A stretch of 55,802 nucleotides of DNA. It comes from a candidate division SR1 bacterium. GTDB lineage: Bacteria > Patescibacteriota > Gracilibacteria > Absconditabacterales > Absconditicoccaceae. Position numbers and translations under genes: made by a program. This document shows positions 19,855 through 29,622 of this stretch, piece by piece. The notes below the pieces were generated by a model. It searched no databases, was not told the DNA's origin, and saw only the letters and a list, made by a program, of their open reading frames with translations. Numbering within the stretch: position 1 is the stretch's first letter; the number at the start of each line of letters is the position of its first letter. The stretch covers positions 1 to 55,802 of the forward strand of contig JAPLUV010000016.1 of assembly GCA_026397395.1 (NCBI GenBank). The letters run 5' to 3'.

Positions 19855-20733
19855 TCACTTGCTAATATATTTTGCATTAAATAGTCCTGCGATGAAATTA
19901 AATTTCTTTCTCATGGTAGCATTGTTTAATGCAAAGGCTTTGAATAGTGTATTGTGGTTAGTATATAGATTTACACATTCTGCTAAATCTTCAAATGGAT
20001 CACTCATGCCATAGCCACTACAGAAATCTTTTTTGACAGCGGTAGATTTTCTAATGGTTTCGTTGTCTCGAGATAAGGCGTAATATTTGAGCGATATGTC
20101 GTCGAGAGCAAATACCGCGTTTCCAAATTCAGTATATGTTGTGTTATTTTGTTTGTCTGTTCCTTGTAAGATTCCTAAATCCAAAATATGTCCCATTTCA
20201 TGATTTACTAATTCTAGAAATTCCGCGCTACTCGCTACATATCAGAGATTAAGCACGATAGTGTCATGCGTAGCATATCATCTTCTTTGCCCATTGTCAT
20301 TGCTAATACTAATTTTTTGTAAGGTATCTTCTGCTTTTTGTTGCGTGATCAGATATTCGTTTATAAATTTCACTACTTTGAAAATGCTTGAAAGATAGAT
20401 GTATTTTTCCTTGTTGGTGAATGTGCTCTCAAATTTGATTACCTTACACAGGGTCGTATTGGATGAACAGATAGTATCAAATTTACTTTGTTCGTTACTG
20501 CTGGGAGCAGCACCATGAACTGGATTTTGTGTTGTCTGAATGGCGTCTTGGATGTATTGGTCACCTGTGCTGGTTATTACTGTCTCGGCCTGGCTTGTTG
20601 AGTTGATATAATCTTTTTCTGCGGGAACAATACTTTCTCCTACATGAAAAACATTGAAGGCAAGCATCGCATAAAAAATTGCGGTTGCTACAATAAATTT
20701 CATCATGGTTTGTCGGGTGGGGAGATTTTTCAA
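19855..20733 (-). CDS. Exported zinc metallopeptidase (HExxH)
   Basis: 292 residues. A signal or anchor segment follows the start (MKFIVATAIFYAMLAFNVFHV). The active site is LELVNHEMGHILDLG (HExxH), and about 60 residues later GMSDPFEDLAECVNLY offers the third zinc ligand in the ED-x-AE arrangement seen in related CPR proteins. Two Gly are UGA. Cys pairs before the active site (TICSSNTTLCK) suggest an oxidising, external location. The target is unknown. The first Met (MKNLPTRQ) or the MM at residues 10-11 could be the start. Confidence 0.75.
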
Positions 20734-20759
20734 GGTAAGTTTTTACTATATAATAAATG

Positions 20760-20792
20760 CTATTTTGGATAATACCATTGAATGTCTTGTAA
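20760..20792 (-). repeat. Second copy of the exonuclease-helicase 3' end
   Basis: 33 bp coding LQDIQWYYPK-stop, the same ten residues as the end of the gene at 20871. It differs from 20871-20903 only at synonymous third positions (Asp, Pro, Lys) and in the stop codon (TAG against TAA). A palindromic element lies between the copies. Confidence 0.85.
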
Positions 20793-20852
20793 ACCCCCTT
20801 GTCCTCGATCCGCCTAGGCAGACTCGGACGTTCCCCCTTATCAAGGGGAAAT
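20793..20852. repeat. CCCCCTT...AAGGGG palindromic element between the gene-end copies
   Basis: Begins CCCCCTTGTCCTCGATCC and ends TTCCCCCTTATCAAGGGG, with an inner GCCTAGGCAGACTCGG. The first ten bases match the start of the insert between the two ftsW 3' ends (CCCCCTTGTC). Confidence 0.6.
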
Positions 20853-20870
20853 CAAGAGGCTTAGTTTTTG

Positions 20871-23111
20871 TTACTTAGGATAATACCATTGAATATCTTG
20901 TAATATTGATTGCTCACTTCAGCCTTTACTGTTGAAGAGAATAACTTCGTCTATCGTTGTTCCATTGGCATATAAGTAGAGGAGAAATGAGTTTCCACCT
21001 ATGATAATCTTTCTGCCAGTTCAGCTTGCTTTGAAGACATTCTTGCCTACTCAGCCAGTAATATTCTCTACCAAAATCAGTGCTTGCTCTTGTATACCTT
21101 TTTGGCACAAATCTTCAAATATTTTTTTGGATTCTTCTTTCTTGGGAGAAAAGATAAATATATTCTGAACCTGCCTGCCGGTAGGCAAGGTTTTGACATC
21201 TGCCCCTTGGATGTGTTTGGTTATCTGGTCTACTCTTCAGAGGTTTCGGGTTGGGATTTTGGTTTTGATGGGCTGAGCTCCGTCAAACCCACCCCTAACC
21301 CCTCCCTTATCAAGGAGGGGAATATGCTCCTTATTATTATTTGATAGGAAGTAGACGTTGTTGGTAAATATTTCTAGAAACTCTTCTCGATTGGTATATC
21401 TTTGTGCTTCTGCATAGACGAAATAAAAGTCTGATTGGCTATACATTTTTTTACTGATGTTGACGACGTTATTGAAAATATGATCAAGTTGTTGGATTTG
21501 TTTTTCTACAGGAGCGAAGAGTTCTTCGCCAATTGCTGCTTTTACTTTTCCCATGTGCTCTGGTAATTGCTTTCGCATCTGATTGGTTTGATGAAAGTCA
21601 CTATGATCTACAATAGGATCATGAGGGATATATATGAGATCTGTATTGGTAAATATTTTCTTGGTCTCTGTGGAAAGGATTCAAATGAGGATCTGGAAGA
21701 AGGAATGGAAGTCTTGTAATGCTTTGTCTGCGGCTAACAAATCCTCCACCACTTCGTGGTCCCCCTCCTTTATCAAGGAGGTTTTTCATTGTTTCGATTT
21801 TTTGATTTCAAGAGCGACTTGTTCTCTGTAGAGTAATGATTCAATTAAGTTTAATGTATAGTATAAGTCTGCAGGTCTGGAGAGGAAAAAATTGTAGGTC
21901 TTGTACCGTCGCTCAGTATCGAAGAAATAAATATCGTAATCTGGGAAATGATTTTCTTCTTTCATCATAGAATATATTCAGCTATGAGTTGCTAATATAA
22001 GTGGATATTTTACTTTGACTCTCGTATCTTTGATCGCGTAATATATTTTTCGATCACCTCAGTTATTTAGGTCAAGTGTGCCATATCATTTATCAAGGTG
22101 AGAAAGATATTTGCAGACGAAGAGGAATTCCGTTTCCGTAAACTGTCCTTTGTTGAGGAAGTCAGCAAACATTTCTTCGTTGATGGTCTGATCTTCTTTG
22201 ATAAATCAGATGTTCTTTACTCCCATTTCAGCGAGGATCATTTTGGCAATATCAAGTTTCTGGATGTTTTGAAAGACGAGGATTACATTTTTTTGACTCG
22301 CAATTTCTTTGAGTAATACTTTGATATCCATATCTCCAACATAATATCTTTTGTGATTTTCCAATTCACTTAGATTACTTTTTTCTGCAAGAGAAATATT
22401 TTGTGGAGCAATTCTTTGTAGACTGGGAAATTGTATTTTTGTACTTACGGTGCTTGTTTTTGCTGTTATTGCTTGTGGGAAAAATCATGAGCTCTGATCT
22501 CTGATGGTGAGTAATGATCCATATTTTTTTCCCAACTCGTTTGTTCTTTCGACAAAAAATCTATACATTGCTAAGGATTCTAAGGTGTCGTATAATGCGT
22601 CATGAGCAAGCTCCGCATTGTGCTGAGCTCCAGTCATTTTCATGAGAATATCATTGAATGCTGGCTCTTTGGTCTGGACATGAGCTACAAGAACTTCTAG
22701 TGCATAACTGGGCGCATAGTGGACAAAGGTTTGTGAAAGGGGATAGGTGTCTATGGAGCCAGCATACTTGCATTCAGGGAAATATTTATCTATGAAGTCT
22801 AAATCAAATTTGATATTGTGTCCGATGACAATCGTATCTTCATCAAAAAATTTCTGGATCTGTGGCAAGACTTCTGCTCTAGTCGGAGCAGTTTCCAAGT
22901 CTGCGATAGACAATCCTGTGATGAAGCCAACGATATGTTTGAGTTCGTCAGTTTTTTTGTTTGGTTTGATCAAGGTTTGGAACTTCTCTTTGATGTTTCC
23001 ATTTTCGTCAAGTGTTGCGATTCCAATCTGGATTGGCTCGTCTTTCGTAATATCGAGACCAGTGGTTTCGAAATCGAGGCCGATGTATTTGTATTGCTTA
23101 CTTTCTATCAT
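20871..23111 (-). CDS. DnaQ-type 3'-5' exonuclease fused to a degenerate DinG-like helicase
   Basis: 746 residues. Residues 1-180 form a DEDDh exonuclease: YIGLDFETTGLD (ExoI), 'VIGHNIKFDLDFID' (ExoII) and HNAELAHDALYDT (ExoIII). The rest follows DinG order, but motif I reads 'NVILVFQNIQKLDIAKMI' without GKT/S, and motif II reads IYFFDTERR instead of DEAH. The end, 'IIIGGNSFLLYLYANGTT' then IDEVILFN, matches the last helicase motifs. The exonuclease should work; ATP hydrolysis looks lost. Three palindromic repeats are built into the coding region. The ATG at 23111 is chosen because upstream codons are repeat sequence. Confidence 0.75.
21171..21190. repeat. CTGCCTGCCGGTAGGCAAGG palindrome inside the exonuclease-helicase
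   Basis: An in-frame palindromic element encoding LPTGRQ on the minus strand. LPAGRQ-type peptides from the same DNA palindrome are frequent in CPR gene predictions. Confidence 0.6.
21286..21321. repeat. CCCCTCCCTTATCAAGGAGGGG palindrome inside the exonuclease-helicase
   Basis: An in-frame element encoding IPLLDKGGVRGGF on the minus strand; the same type as in tgt. Confidence 0.65.
21741..21786. repeat. Third palindromic element inside the exonuclease-helicase
   Basis: CCTCCACCACTTCGTGGTCC and CCCTCCTTTATCAAGGAGG, in frame (KTSLIKEGDHEVVED on the minus strand). It contains an inner CCACTTCGTGG hairpin. Confidence 0.6.
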
Positions 23112-23142
23112 ACCTATGGTTTTAAATAAAGTCTTGCCTGCG

Positions 23143-23181
23143 GGTACAAATCCCCCTCGGTCCCCCTTTCTCAAGGGGGGA
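23143..23181. repeat. CCCCCTTTCTCAAGGGGGG palindrome upstream of the exonuclease-helicase
   Basis: An intergenic copy of the element type seen in tgt, with AAATCCCCCTCGG at the left end. Confidence 0.65.
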
Positions 23182-23188
23182 TGTATAA

Positions 23189-23428
23189 TTATATTAATTT
23201 ATCTCAATATACTATCGCCAAATATATACACAGACCTGAAATTGCGACTCGCGTTTCTATCGCGAAGAGTCTACGTTTCGTGAATAACTCATGTGGCATG
23301 GTATTGGTTTCTGCGAAGGCAGGGCCTTTTTTGTTTCCTTTGAGAACGAAGAATATTTGATATGCTCAGTAGCCGATTCAAAGAATGAAGTTGATGATAA
23401 TAATTCGATTAACAATATGTCGAAGCAT
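23189..23428 (-). CDS. Small two-helix membrane protein
   Basis: 79 residues, seen only with UGA as Gly and CGA as Trp: 'MLWHIVNWIIIINFILGIGY' and later RRLFAIETWVAISGLCIYLAIVYG. Two membrane segments flank a short polar part (KGNKKGPAFAETNTMPHELFTK). The family is not recognised. It lies upstream of the exonuclease-helicase gene on the same strand, separated by a palindromic element. Confidence 0.55.
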
Positions 23429-23544
23429 ACATATGTTTTAAAATAAAATTTTATGTCGAGAGTGTATTTATTATTCTTTTGTTTTCAATTCACATTTTCT
23501 CTGTCTGATATTTGTTTCCGTAGGACCTACTTTTTACCATACTC

Positions 23545-23830
23545 TTTTATTGGTGCCTCCCGGTTTACCAGCCGAGGATGGCGGGGGCCCTACGGGGTGT
23601 CTCCAGCTGAGCTGGACTTCCTCACTTTGTTCGGTCGCTTTTTGCTCCCGGGTTCCCGTTGGTGCGGGACAGGCGCCAAGTAACCTAAAAAACCCTTTAT
23701 CCACCGAAGGTGGGCTCGTCGCCATTAGGCAACATCTGGGGTTTCCTTGTTTCATGTTTTGCTTTCCATTAGCCTACTTTGGCTTCTCTCGTGTTGGTAG
23801 ATTAATGGCGACATCTTTTGCTTGAATTAT
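23545..23830. ncRNA. GC-rich structured region, candidate non-coding RNA of unknown type
   Basis: A gene-free stretch (23429-23877) in an AT-rich genome holds about 200 bases with more than 55% GC by eye. Pairings seen: GTCGCCATTA (minus strand, near 23816) with TAATGGCGAC (near 23722) across about 90 bases; CCCACC-TTC-GGTGG; GGGTTCCCGTTGGTGCGGGAC; CCAGCTGAGCTGG. The minus strand has GAGGAAGTCC, close to the RNase P P4 sequence GAGGAAAGTCC, but the other conserved RNase P blocks are not in the right order. Either a structured RNA or a nest of palindromic repeats would fit. Confidence 0.35.
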
Positions 23831-23877
23831 AAAGTTCGGTTATGAAAAGATCTAAGTTCTACCATCTAAGTTCCCTG

Positions 23878-24312
23878 TTATTTTCTATCGAAATCTGCTG
23901 GAATTTCTCATCGAATTTCTGTTTCTCGTTTGCGAATGGGAATATCAAAACTGTGTGTCTTGAGCCGGGTAACGGCTTCTTGAACTTTCATCAAGAGCTC
24001 TTTGGTTTCATTGGTATAGACTAATGTTGTCTTAATCTTTTTGGATTTTACTCGAGCAATAGCTGTCTCAGAATCAGAAAAAATACACTCATATTTAGAT
24101 GGTAATTTCGTCTTGTTCTTCTTTTCTATATGGCGAATAGCATCGTAAATAGCCAAAAATTCTCCCAGGTTATTTGTTCCCATGGAGTAGATTGGAGAGT
24201 GGAATACTTCTTTCCAACTATGAAGGTCTACGGCTCTATATTCCATCTTTCCAGGATTGCCTGTACAGGAAGCATCGACACAAAGGGCTTGTATCTTTAT
24301 ATTTTTGATCAT
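23878..24312 (-). CDS. rnhA: Ribonuclease HI
   Basis: 144 residues. It cleaves RNA in RNA-DNA hybrids. Catalytic carboxylates are seen at 'LCVDASCTGNPGKMEYRAVD', GTNNLGEFLAIYDAI and IFSDSETAIA. The end reads 'KWETEIWGEIPADFDRK' when two CGA codons are Trp and one UGA is Gly; related RNases H have KWDT...WGEIPADFGRK here, so this gene is one of the best proofs of both codon changes. The ATG at 24312 is preferred; codons upstream lie in repeat-like sequence. Confidence 0.85.
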
Positions 24313-24483
24313 TGATTGTTGGTTAAAAATTAAGAGTTTAGCTTCGGCTTCAAACCCCTCTGGTCTCGACCATGCTCGACCATCTCCCCTTAACAGGTGC
24401 GAATCAAGAGTATTCTTTTTGCCTATTCTGCTATAAGGTGATGATATGTATTTCTTTCTTGAAAGCAATTTTAAAAAAATTCA

Positions 24484-24512
24484 AAAAAATCTCCTCCGCG
24501 AGGGAAGAGACT
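24484..24512 (-). terminator. Intrinsic terminator after the 299-aa gene
   Basis: Minus strand TCTCTTCC, loop CTCGC, GGAGGAGA, then seven T. Confidence 0.65.
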
Positions 24513-24531
24513 TTCTAGAAAGTATATTGGA

Positions 24532-25431
24532 CTATTTATGCTTTTTGGTAGTTCAACCATTGGCATCGTTAGCTGTGCTGTAGAATTGATTGAACATTTT
24601 GTCGATAATTGGTTGAATATATGCTTTGTATAATCTTGCGACAATATTTTCTCTTGCTTGTTCAAGTGCTAAAAGATCTGCAGATTCGTATGTTGACTTA
24701 TCCATAGACTTTCTATTTTCCAATGCTACTTTTTTTCGGTTAGATAATTCTGTCTCGTAAATAGTTTCAAAAGCACTTTTTAATTTTACTTGATCGTCTT
24801 TAGCGTAAGGGATTGCTTTATTTTTGATAAGAAAATTTACATTCATATCTACAGGAAATCCTGCAAGATTCCAACCTGCTGGTAAATTGCCTTTTCATTT
24901 TCTATTTCCTACCAAGTTTACTCCACTTTTTTCATAATTTTGGAATGCAAGATAGAAGGCGGCGACATCGTTAGTAGTCATAGAATCAACGATGGTTTTC
25001 AAATGTCTTTCCATAGTTACTTTGTCCAAAATTGGTTCTTTATCATCAGCGCCTTTTACTGAGGGGTCTTTAAACATACTGAAATCTTCTCCTTCATATT
25101 TTTCACCATGTTTGCTATTTTGTTTTGCTATTTCTAGTTGTAATCGTCTTTCAATACCACCACCAAAGATAAATTTGGACATATCTTCTCAGATGTTCTC
25201 CTGAGAGTTTTTTGCATTTTGCAAAATTAATGAATATTCTTTGGTATTCACTAGCGTCTGTGATGTAGCTTCTTTTGGTGTAGCGACATTGAGTGCTATA
25301 AATATAGAAAGAGCTCCCGTAGCTAGAGCAGCTTTGGATTTGAGTGTTTCGCCGACTTTCTTGAGTGAGTTTGTAACTGCATTGCCCTTTTCTTCTGGAA
25401 GAAGATGGTCTTTCTTTTCTGTGGTTTTCAT
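24532..25431 (-). CDS. Hypothetical membrane-anchored protein, 299 aa
   Basis: A polar N-terminus (MKTTEKKDHLLPEEKGN) precedes one hydrophobic segment (ALATGALSIFIALNVA), followed by a mainly helical outer or soluble domain: EDMSKFIFGGGIERRLQLEIAKQN, 'TNDVAAFYLAFQNYEKSG' and a long charged helix to the end. Three UGA-Gly codons join what would be three separate fragments under the standard code. No family is recognised. It has a strong promoter and a terminator, so it is probably a single-gene unit. Confidence 0.6.
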
Positions 25432-25465
25432 GATGTTTTATACAGGGAATAAAATTGATATGATA

Positions 25466-25494
25466 AGTATAGTCCATTACTGTTGATTTGTCAA
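25466..25494 (-). promoter_or_regulatory. Sigma-70-type promoter for the 299-aa gene
   Basis: Minus strand TTGACA, 17 bases, TATACT, 35 bases before the start codon. Confidence 0.75.
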
Positions 25495-25530
25495 AACTTG
25501 ATATATTTCTGAGTATAACTATTTTATCTA

Positions 25531-26910
25531 TTAAGTCAAGCTATTTTTCTTTATTTCTTCGTCTATTGTTTTGACCCTCGCATTGATCAATCAAAGCATA
25601 TCTTCTTTGGAAAACTCTGTAGCTGATCGTTCAGTCTTTGCCTGTCCTTTGACCTCATATGTTGCGAAAAACATGGATTTGCTTTCGTGGTTGTCTATTC
25701 CTATGTTGACGATACTCTTTCCTTTGTAAGCAATGCCTTTCGTAATTTTGGTTCCGTCTGTGGTTTCTGCGAAGGCAAAGTCTGTATAGGTGATGCCATT
25801 TATTTTTGCATTTAACTGTAAGATTTTTTTGATGCCAGCAAAGGTTTCATCTAGACTTTTGGTCATGGTTTCCAGATTTGCAGCTGATTGATCTGGATTG
25901 TTTACTGGAGTATTTACTGGCGTATTGTTTGTTATCATTTGATTTTGTCTTTCGACAATGTCTTGTGCTATGTCTTGGTATACAGCTTTTTTGTCGGCTG
26001 GAGATTTGAGAATCTTGGCTACTAAGACATCATTTAGTCCTGCTAGTATTGCTCCATCCGTAATATCTTTGATAACTGCTTGTCTTTTGCTTTTGTCTGG
26101 CTGAGCAAGTAATTCTGCATAGGTTGCTTTGATTTCGGTTTGTTGGGCTGGAGCCAATGCGTATCGGTTGGACAAACGTGCTTCGTATTCAGTTTTTTTG
26201 TTTTCTAATTCTTGGAAAATGCTGTCATTGCTTGTATTGTCTTCTTTCTGTTCTGGAGTTGGATATACTGGATTGTCAGGCTTAGTTGGACTATCTGGTT
26301 TGGTAGGTGGTACTGCTACATGACATTCATCGTATATTTTTTTGATTAATACTTTGGAAATCGTTCCATCAAATTGTGGTAGCGTATTGTCTCTACTGAG
26401 AATATCCATAAATACCGATGTGGTATTTGGGCCCATAATGCCATCTACACCACTATTTTTTACCTTATAAAATGAATGAGAAAGTACTTCAGCAATAGTA
26501 GTTCCTCTTTTCCATTTCTTCTGGACTTCAGCGTTCATGACGGTAATACATTTCATAGATGCTAATTGCATCAATCCCATTAGCTTTCTTTCTTGCTTTC
26601 TCTCAGGATTTTTGATCTTATTTATTCTTTTGAGGAAGTTTTGGTAATAGGTATTGATCTGTGGATCTTCCTGAATATCTTTTTCCAATCGATCCATTTC
26701 TGTCTTTACTTCAGTATCGCTCTTGTACATATTTCCCAAGAGCTTCTTATTTGCCTTATCAAGATTTCTGACAATTTCACTTTTGTGGGTATCAAATTGT
26801 AACTGAAAAAGTTCCTTATTCTCTTGGATAAGTTTTCTTGTCTTTTCACTAAGTTCTCCTTGTTTGTTATCAAAGACCTCTTGACCTTTGATCTTTAGAA
26901 CTTCTGTCAT
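25531..26910 (-). CDS. Protein with peptidoglycan-binding-like segment and Pro/Thr linker
   Basis: 459 residues, cytoplasmic-looking start without a signal peptide. Residues 1-120 are charged helix. Around residue 150 the segment 'AEVLSHSFYKVKNSGVDGIMGPNTTSVFMDILS' matches the pattern of PG_binding_1 domains (GVDGIFGPNT). A Pro-rich linker follows (VPPTKPDSPTKPDNPVYPTP), then more helix, and a final strand-rich domain (ITYTDFAFAETTDGTK...) to EEIKKNSLT. Related layouts occur in CPR proteins of unknown role. Binding to peptidoglycan is inferred. Confidence 0.55.
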
Positions 26911-26979
26911 ACTTTAGTTGTGAAGGTAAAATAATCTTCACTCAAGTATAGTCAGAAATCAAAATTAAGCAAATTTTCC

Positions 26980-27079
26980 CACCCGGGTGAGAGAGTAAAA
27001 TAATGAGCTACTTACCTTTCATTTCTTTGATTGTCACCCGGGTGAGAATTTGAAAATGGAGACGCATGCAATGCGTCTC
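26980..27079. repeat. Paired CACCCGGGTG palindromes and an ACGCAT hairpin
   Basis: CACCCGGGTGAGA occurs at 26980 and again at 27035, separated by 45 bases, and GAGACGCAT-GCA-ATGCGTCTC lies at 27059-27079. All are between two divergently spaced minus-strand genes; the last hairpin may end the DUF4012 transcript. Confidence 0.6.
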
Positions 27080-27095
27080 TACCCGGTTGCTTTTC

Positions 27096-28715
27096 CTATT
27101 TCACTTCTATTTCAATTTTTATGGATTTTGTAGTGTTGTTTTCTACACTTCCCATTTGGTAAAACAGGCCGTTCGCGAAAGGAGGATAAAACGGTGTTTG
27201 ATAATACAGGTCGCCGGTGACATTCAGTATGTTGATGTTTAAAGGTAGGTAGATAGAAGATCTGGTTTCCCGTCGTTTTTTGACTAAGCCAAATGGTGGC
27301 TCGTTGTAGGTTCCAGCTCTTAGGGCTAAAATTGCCTCTTCTCTGCCGCTTAAGCTAACGTCATATTTCTTCTCGAATCACTGGATAATTGCTTTGTATT
27401 GGTCTGAGATTGCAAACTTATAGCTGATCGTAATCGTGTATGTTTGTCCCGTTTGGAGTTTGTCTGTCGTAATAATGTCTCCATCGGTTTCTCGAATATT
27501 GCTGCCATTGACATCTTTGATGGTAATGTTTTTTTGTACAAAACTGTCTACCTTATTATATGATGCATTCATATCTCGGAAATACATACTGCTTTGCGAG
27601 AAGACATTAGACAATTTGTTCTTTGCCAATAAGCCATCAAATCCAGATGAGATATTGGAGAGATACATCGTAAGATATTGATTGTTCGCGATCTCGCCAA
27701 ATTTATTTACTACATTTCTCGCTAGCGTTAGCTTGTTTTGATTGACATATTGTTTCACTTCTTTGATGTACAATTCTTTTTTATTTCCACGATATTCTTT
27801 TCTGATTAAGTCGATTGATGCATTAAGGAACTGTCGTTCTCGGATTTTATTTCTAAATCCAGGTAGTAATTTTTCTAACATATCTGATCTAACAAAGATT
27901 ACCCCTCTGATATTTTGATTTAATAATTTATCATATAAATCTGGTTGCATGGTTTGTTTTACTTTGTTTATATCGTAGGTTTTGCTGAACATTAATTCGT
28001 ATAAATCTTTCAGATTTTTCCCATCAATGTCGGAGAAGCCAAATTTATTTCAAGCAATGAATCCAATTTTTTTGTCAGGCAAGAACGGTGATGTTCGATC
28101 TGGTGCGAGAATACGAGTCCTGTACGCAATGAAGTCAGGATAATATGAGTCTACGATTTCCATAGTCTTGACGTGTCATCCTTGCACTTTGATAAATGCG
28201 AACGATCCGAAAAATCAACCATTCGGTCTTTTCTCATTTGTATTTTCCAAGATGACGAGATAGTTCTGACTTTCCTTTTTGCCAAGCAAATCAAAGAGTT
28301 CGTCTTTATGTTTCTGGAGGTCAGTCAGTAAATTCATCACGGCATCGTAATTGCCGAAGCCGAGTTTCTTGAGATATTCTTTGTTTTGTTGGATATAGGT
28401 CAGTGCTTCGTCTATCTCTTTTTCCTTGGTCACAAAAATATTATCACCACTCATATAGGACTTCATCACATCGTCCACTGTGAGGAGAAATTTAGAGACA
28501 TTTTTGTCTATTGGTCGAAAGGAAAAAGCGAGCTGATTTAAATTTGACTGAAAAATATCTACCTTGTTTTTCCCAAAAACTATCTGAGATACGTTAGCAG
28601 AAAAGGAAAAAAATATAAAACACAACAGAAGGAGTATCGTGAACGGAATACTGATCTTGGCTCGTCTGCTTCGTGTCTTGGAGTCTGGATGTTTCGTGAT
28701 ACCAAATTGAGTCAT
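27096..28715 (-). CDS. DUF4012 family membrane protein
   Basis: 539 residues. A basic N-terminus and one transmembrane helix (IPFTILLLLCFIFFSFSA) precede a long outer part. The core 'NYLVILENTNEKRPNGGFFG' (one Gly is UGA), continuing SFAFIKVQGGHVKTMEIVDSYYPDF, is the DUF4012 signature, a family common on the surface of CPR and Gram-positive bacteria. Later segments include IGFIAWNKFGFSDIDGKNL and a C-terminal beta domain (TYTITISYKFAI...). Function unknown, probably envelope-associated. Confidence 0.75.
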
Positions 28716-28966
28716 ATTGCGGTTGCTTGTCTAAAATTAATGGATTACTTGATTGCGGATTACGCATTACGGATTGAATATGAAAAAAATGCGTAAAGTA
28801 ATTTCAAGATAATGATTGGTGGTGAGTAAACAAGAAAAAATGTTTTTTGCAAAAAATAAAAAAATAAGCGTAGCTAGCTTACTTTCTTTTTTACTGATTG
28901 GCTACTCACTATTTCTTTCAAAAACAAAAAATAACAAATTGCTTTGCTATTCTTGTTGTCTTAATT

Positions 28967-29040
28967 TCGGGGATGCGGGACTCGAACTCGCGACCCCCTG
29001 GTCCCAAACCAGGTACTCTAGCCATCTGAGCTAATCCCCG
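28967..29040 (-). tRNA. tRNA-Pro (UGG)
   Basis: Acceptor CGGGGAT/ATCCCCG, D arm GCTC...GAGT, anticodon arm CCTGG-TTTGGGA-CCAGG, T arm with TTCGAGT, discriminator A. CCA is not encoded. Last of three tRNA genes in a row. Confidence 0.93.
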
Positions 29041-29061
29041 AATACGTATTGTGTAGTAATA

Positions 29062-29138
29062 TGGTGGGCATAGGTGGACTCGAACCACCGACCTCATCCT
29101 TATCAGAGATGCGCTCTAACCAACTGAGCTATACACCC
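29062..29138 (-). tRNA. tRNA-Ile (GAU)
   Basis: Acceptor GGGTGTA/TATGCCC, anticodon arm CATCT-CTGATAA-GGATG, T arm GGTGG-TTCGAGT-CCACC, A73 and an encoded CCA. Confidence 0.93.
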
Positions 29139-29154
29139 ATAATTATTATAGTAA

Positions 29155-29231
<77 letters not shown>

Positions 29232-29273
29232 AGAGATGATATTTTCTGCGTAAACAAAAAATTACTGCGACTC

Positions 29274-29301
29274 TGTATATTTATCTTAGCACCAAAATCA
29301 A
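29274..29301 (-). promoter_or_regulatory. Probable promoter for the three-tRNA unit
   Basis: Minus strand TTGATT, 16 bases, TATACA, 45 bases before tRNA-Phe. Confidence 0.5.
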
Positions 29302-29328
29302 GCACAAATTTTCTTTATAAAAAATCCC

Positions 29329-29356
29329 TTGACTATTACTGTCTATTTCTTATAGT
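29329..29356 (+). promoter_or_regulatory. Promoter for tuf and the ribosomal protein cluster
   Basis: TTGACT, 16 bases, TATAGT. It leaves a leader of about 260 bases before tuf and runs divergently from the tRNA promoter. Confidence 0.65.
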
Positions 29357-29622
29357 GGTCGCTGGTTAATATACTCTCATAAGGAGTTGGTATCTATTGC
29401 CACTACATATAATGATGCTTACGATCTAGTATTAATTATGTAGGGACACAAAGGTTTCGCAACAAAAATAATAGCTAGGCGTTCGCCTAATGACTGTTAT
29501 TTGAGCGAGGCTAGTATTTTTGTCTAAATTGCTATTGCAATCAGTAGACAAATTTCTATAAGAAGTGTCCATGCTGTCTATATCACCAGCAAATTCATTT
29601 TAACTTTTAAATATTTTACATT
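29357..29622 (+). other. Long untranslated leader of the tuf-ribosomal cluster
   Basis: There is no gene in the 392-base gap between tRNA-Phe and tuf. The leader holds a hairpin TAGGC-GTTC-GCCTA flanked by AATAAT/TTATT near 29470-29505, a place where autogenous control could act. No known leader motif is recognised. Confidence 0.35.

Noticed and set aside
23112-23174. Extended N-terminus of the exonuclease-helicase (MRKGDRGGFVPAGK...)
   Set aside because: These codons are a dispersed CCCCC...GGGGG palindrome; the exonuclease domain begins right after the Met at 23111.
23550-23825. Protein-coding frames on both strands of the GC-rich island
   Set aside because: The translations are rich in Pro, Arg, Ser and Gly, have no family likeness, overlap each other on both strands and arise from GC palindromes; codon use is unlike the neighbours.
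23545-23830. RNase P RNA (rnpB) as a firm call
   Set aside because: Only GAGGAAGTCC and a GGGAGCAA-like block recall RNase P; the order is wrong, and the 3' P4 block ACAGAAACCCGGC and GGTAAGAG are not found.
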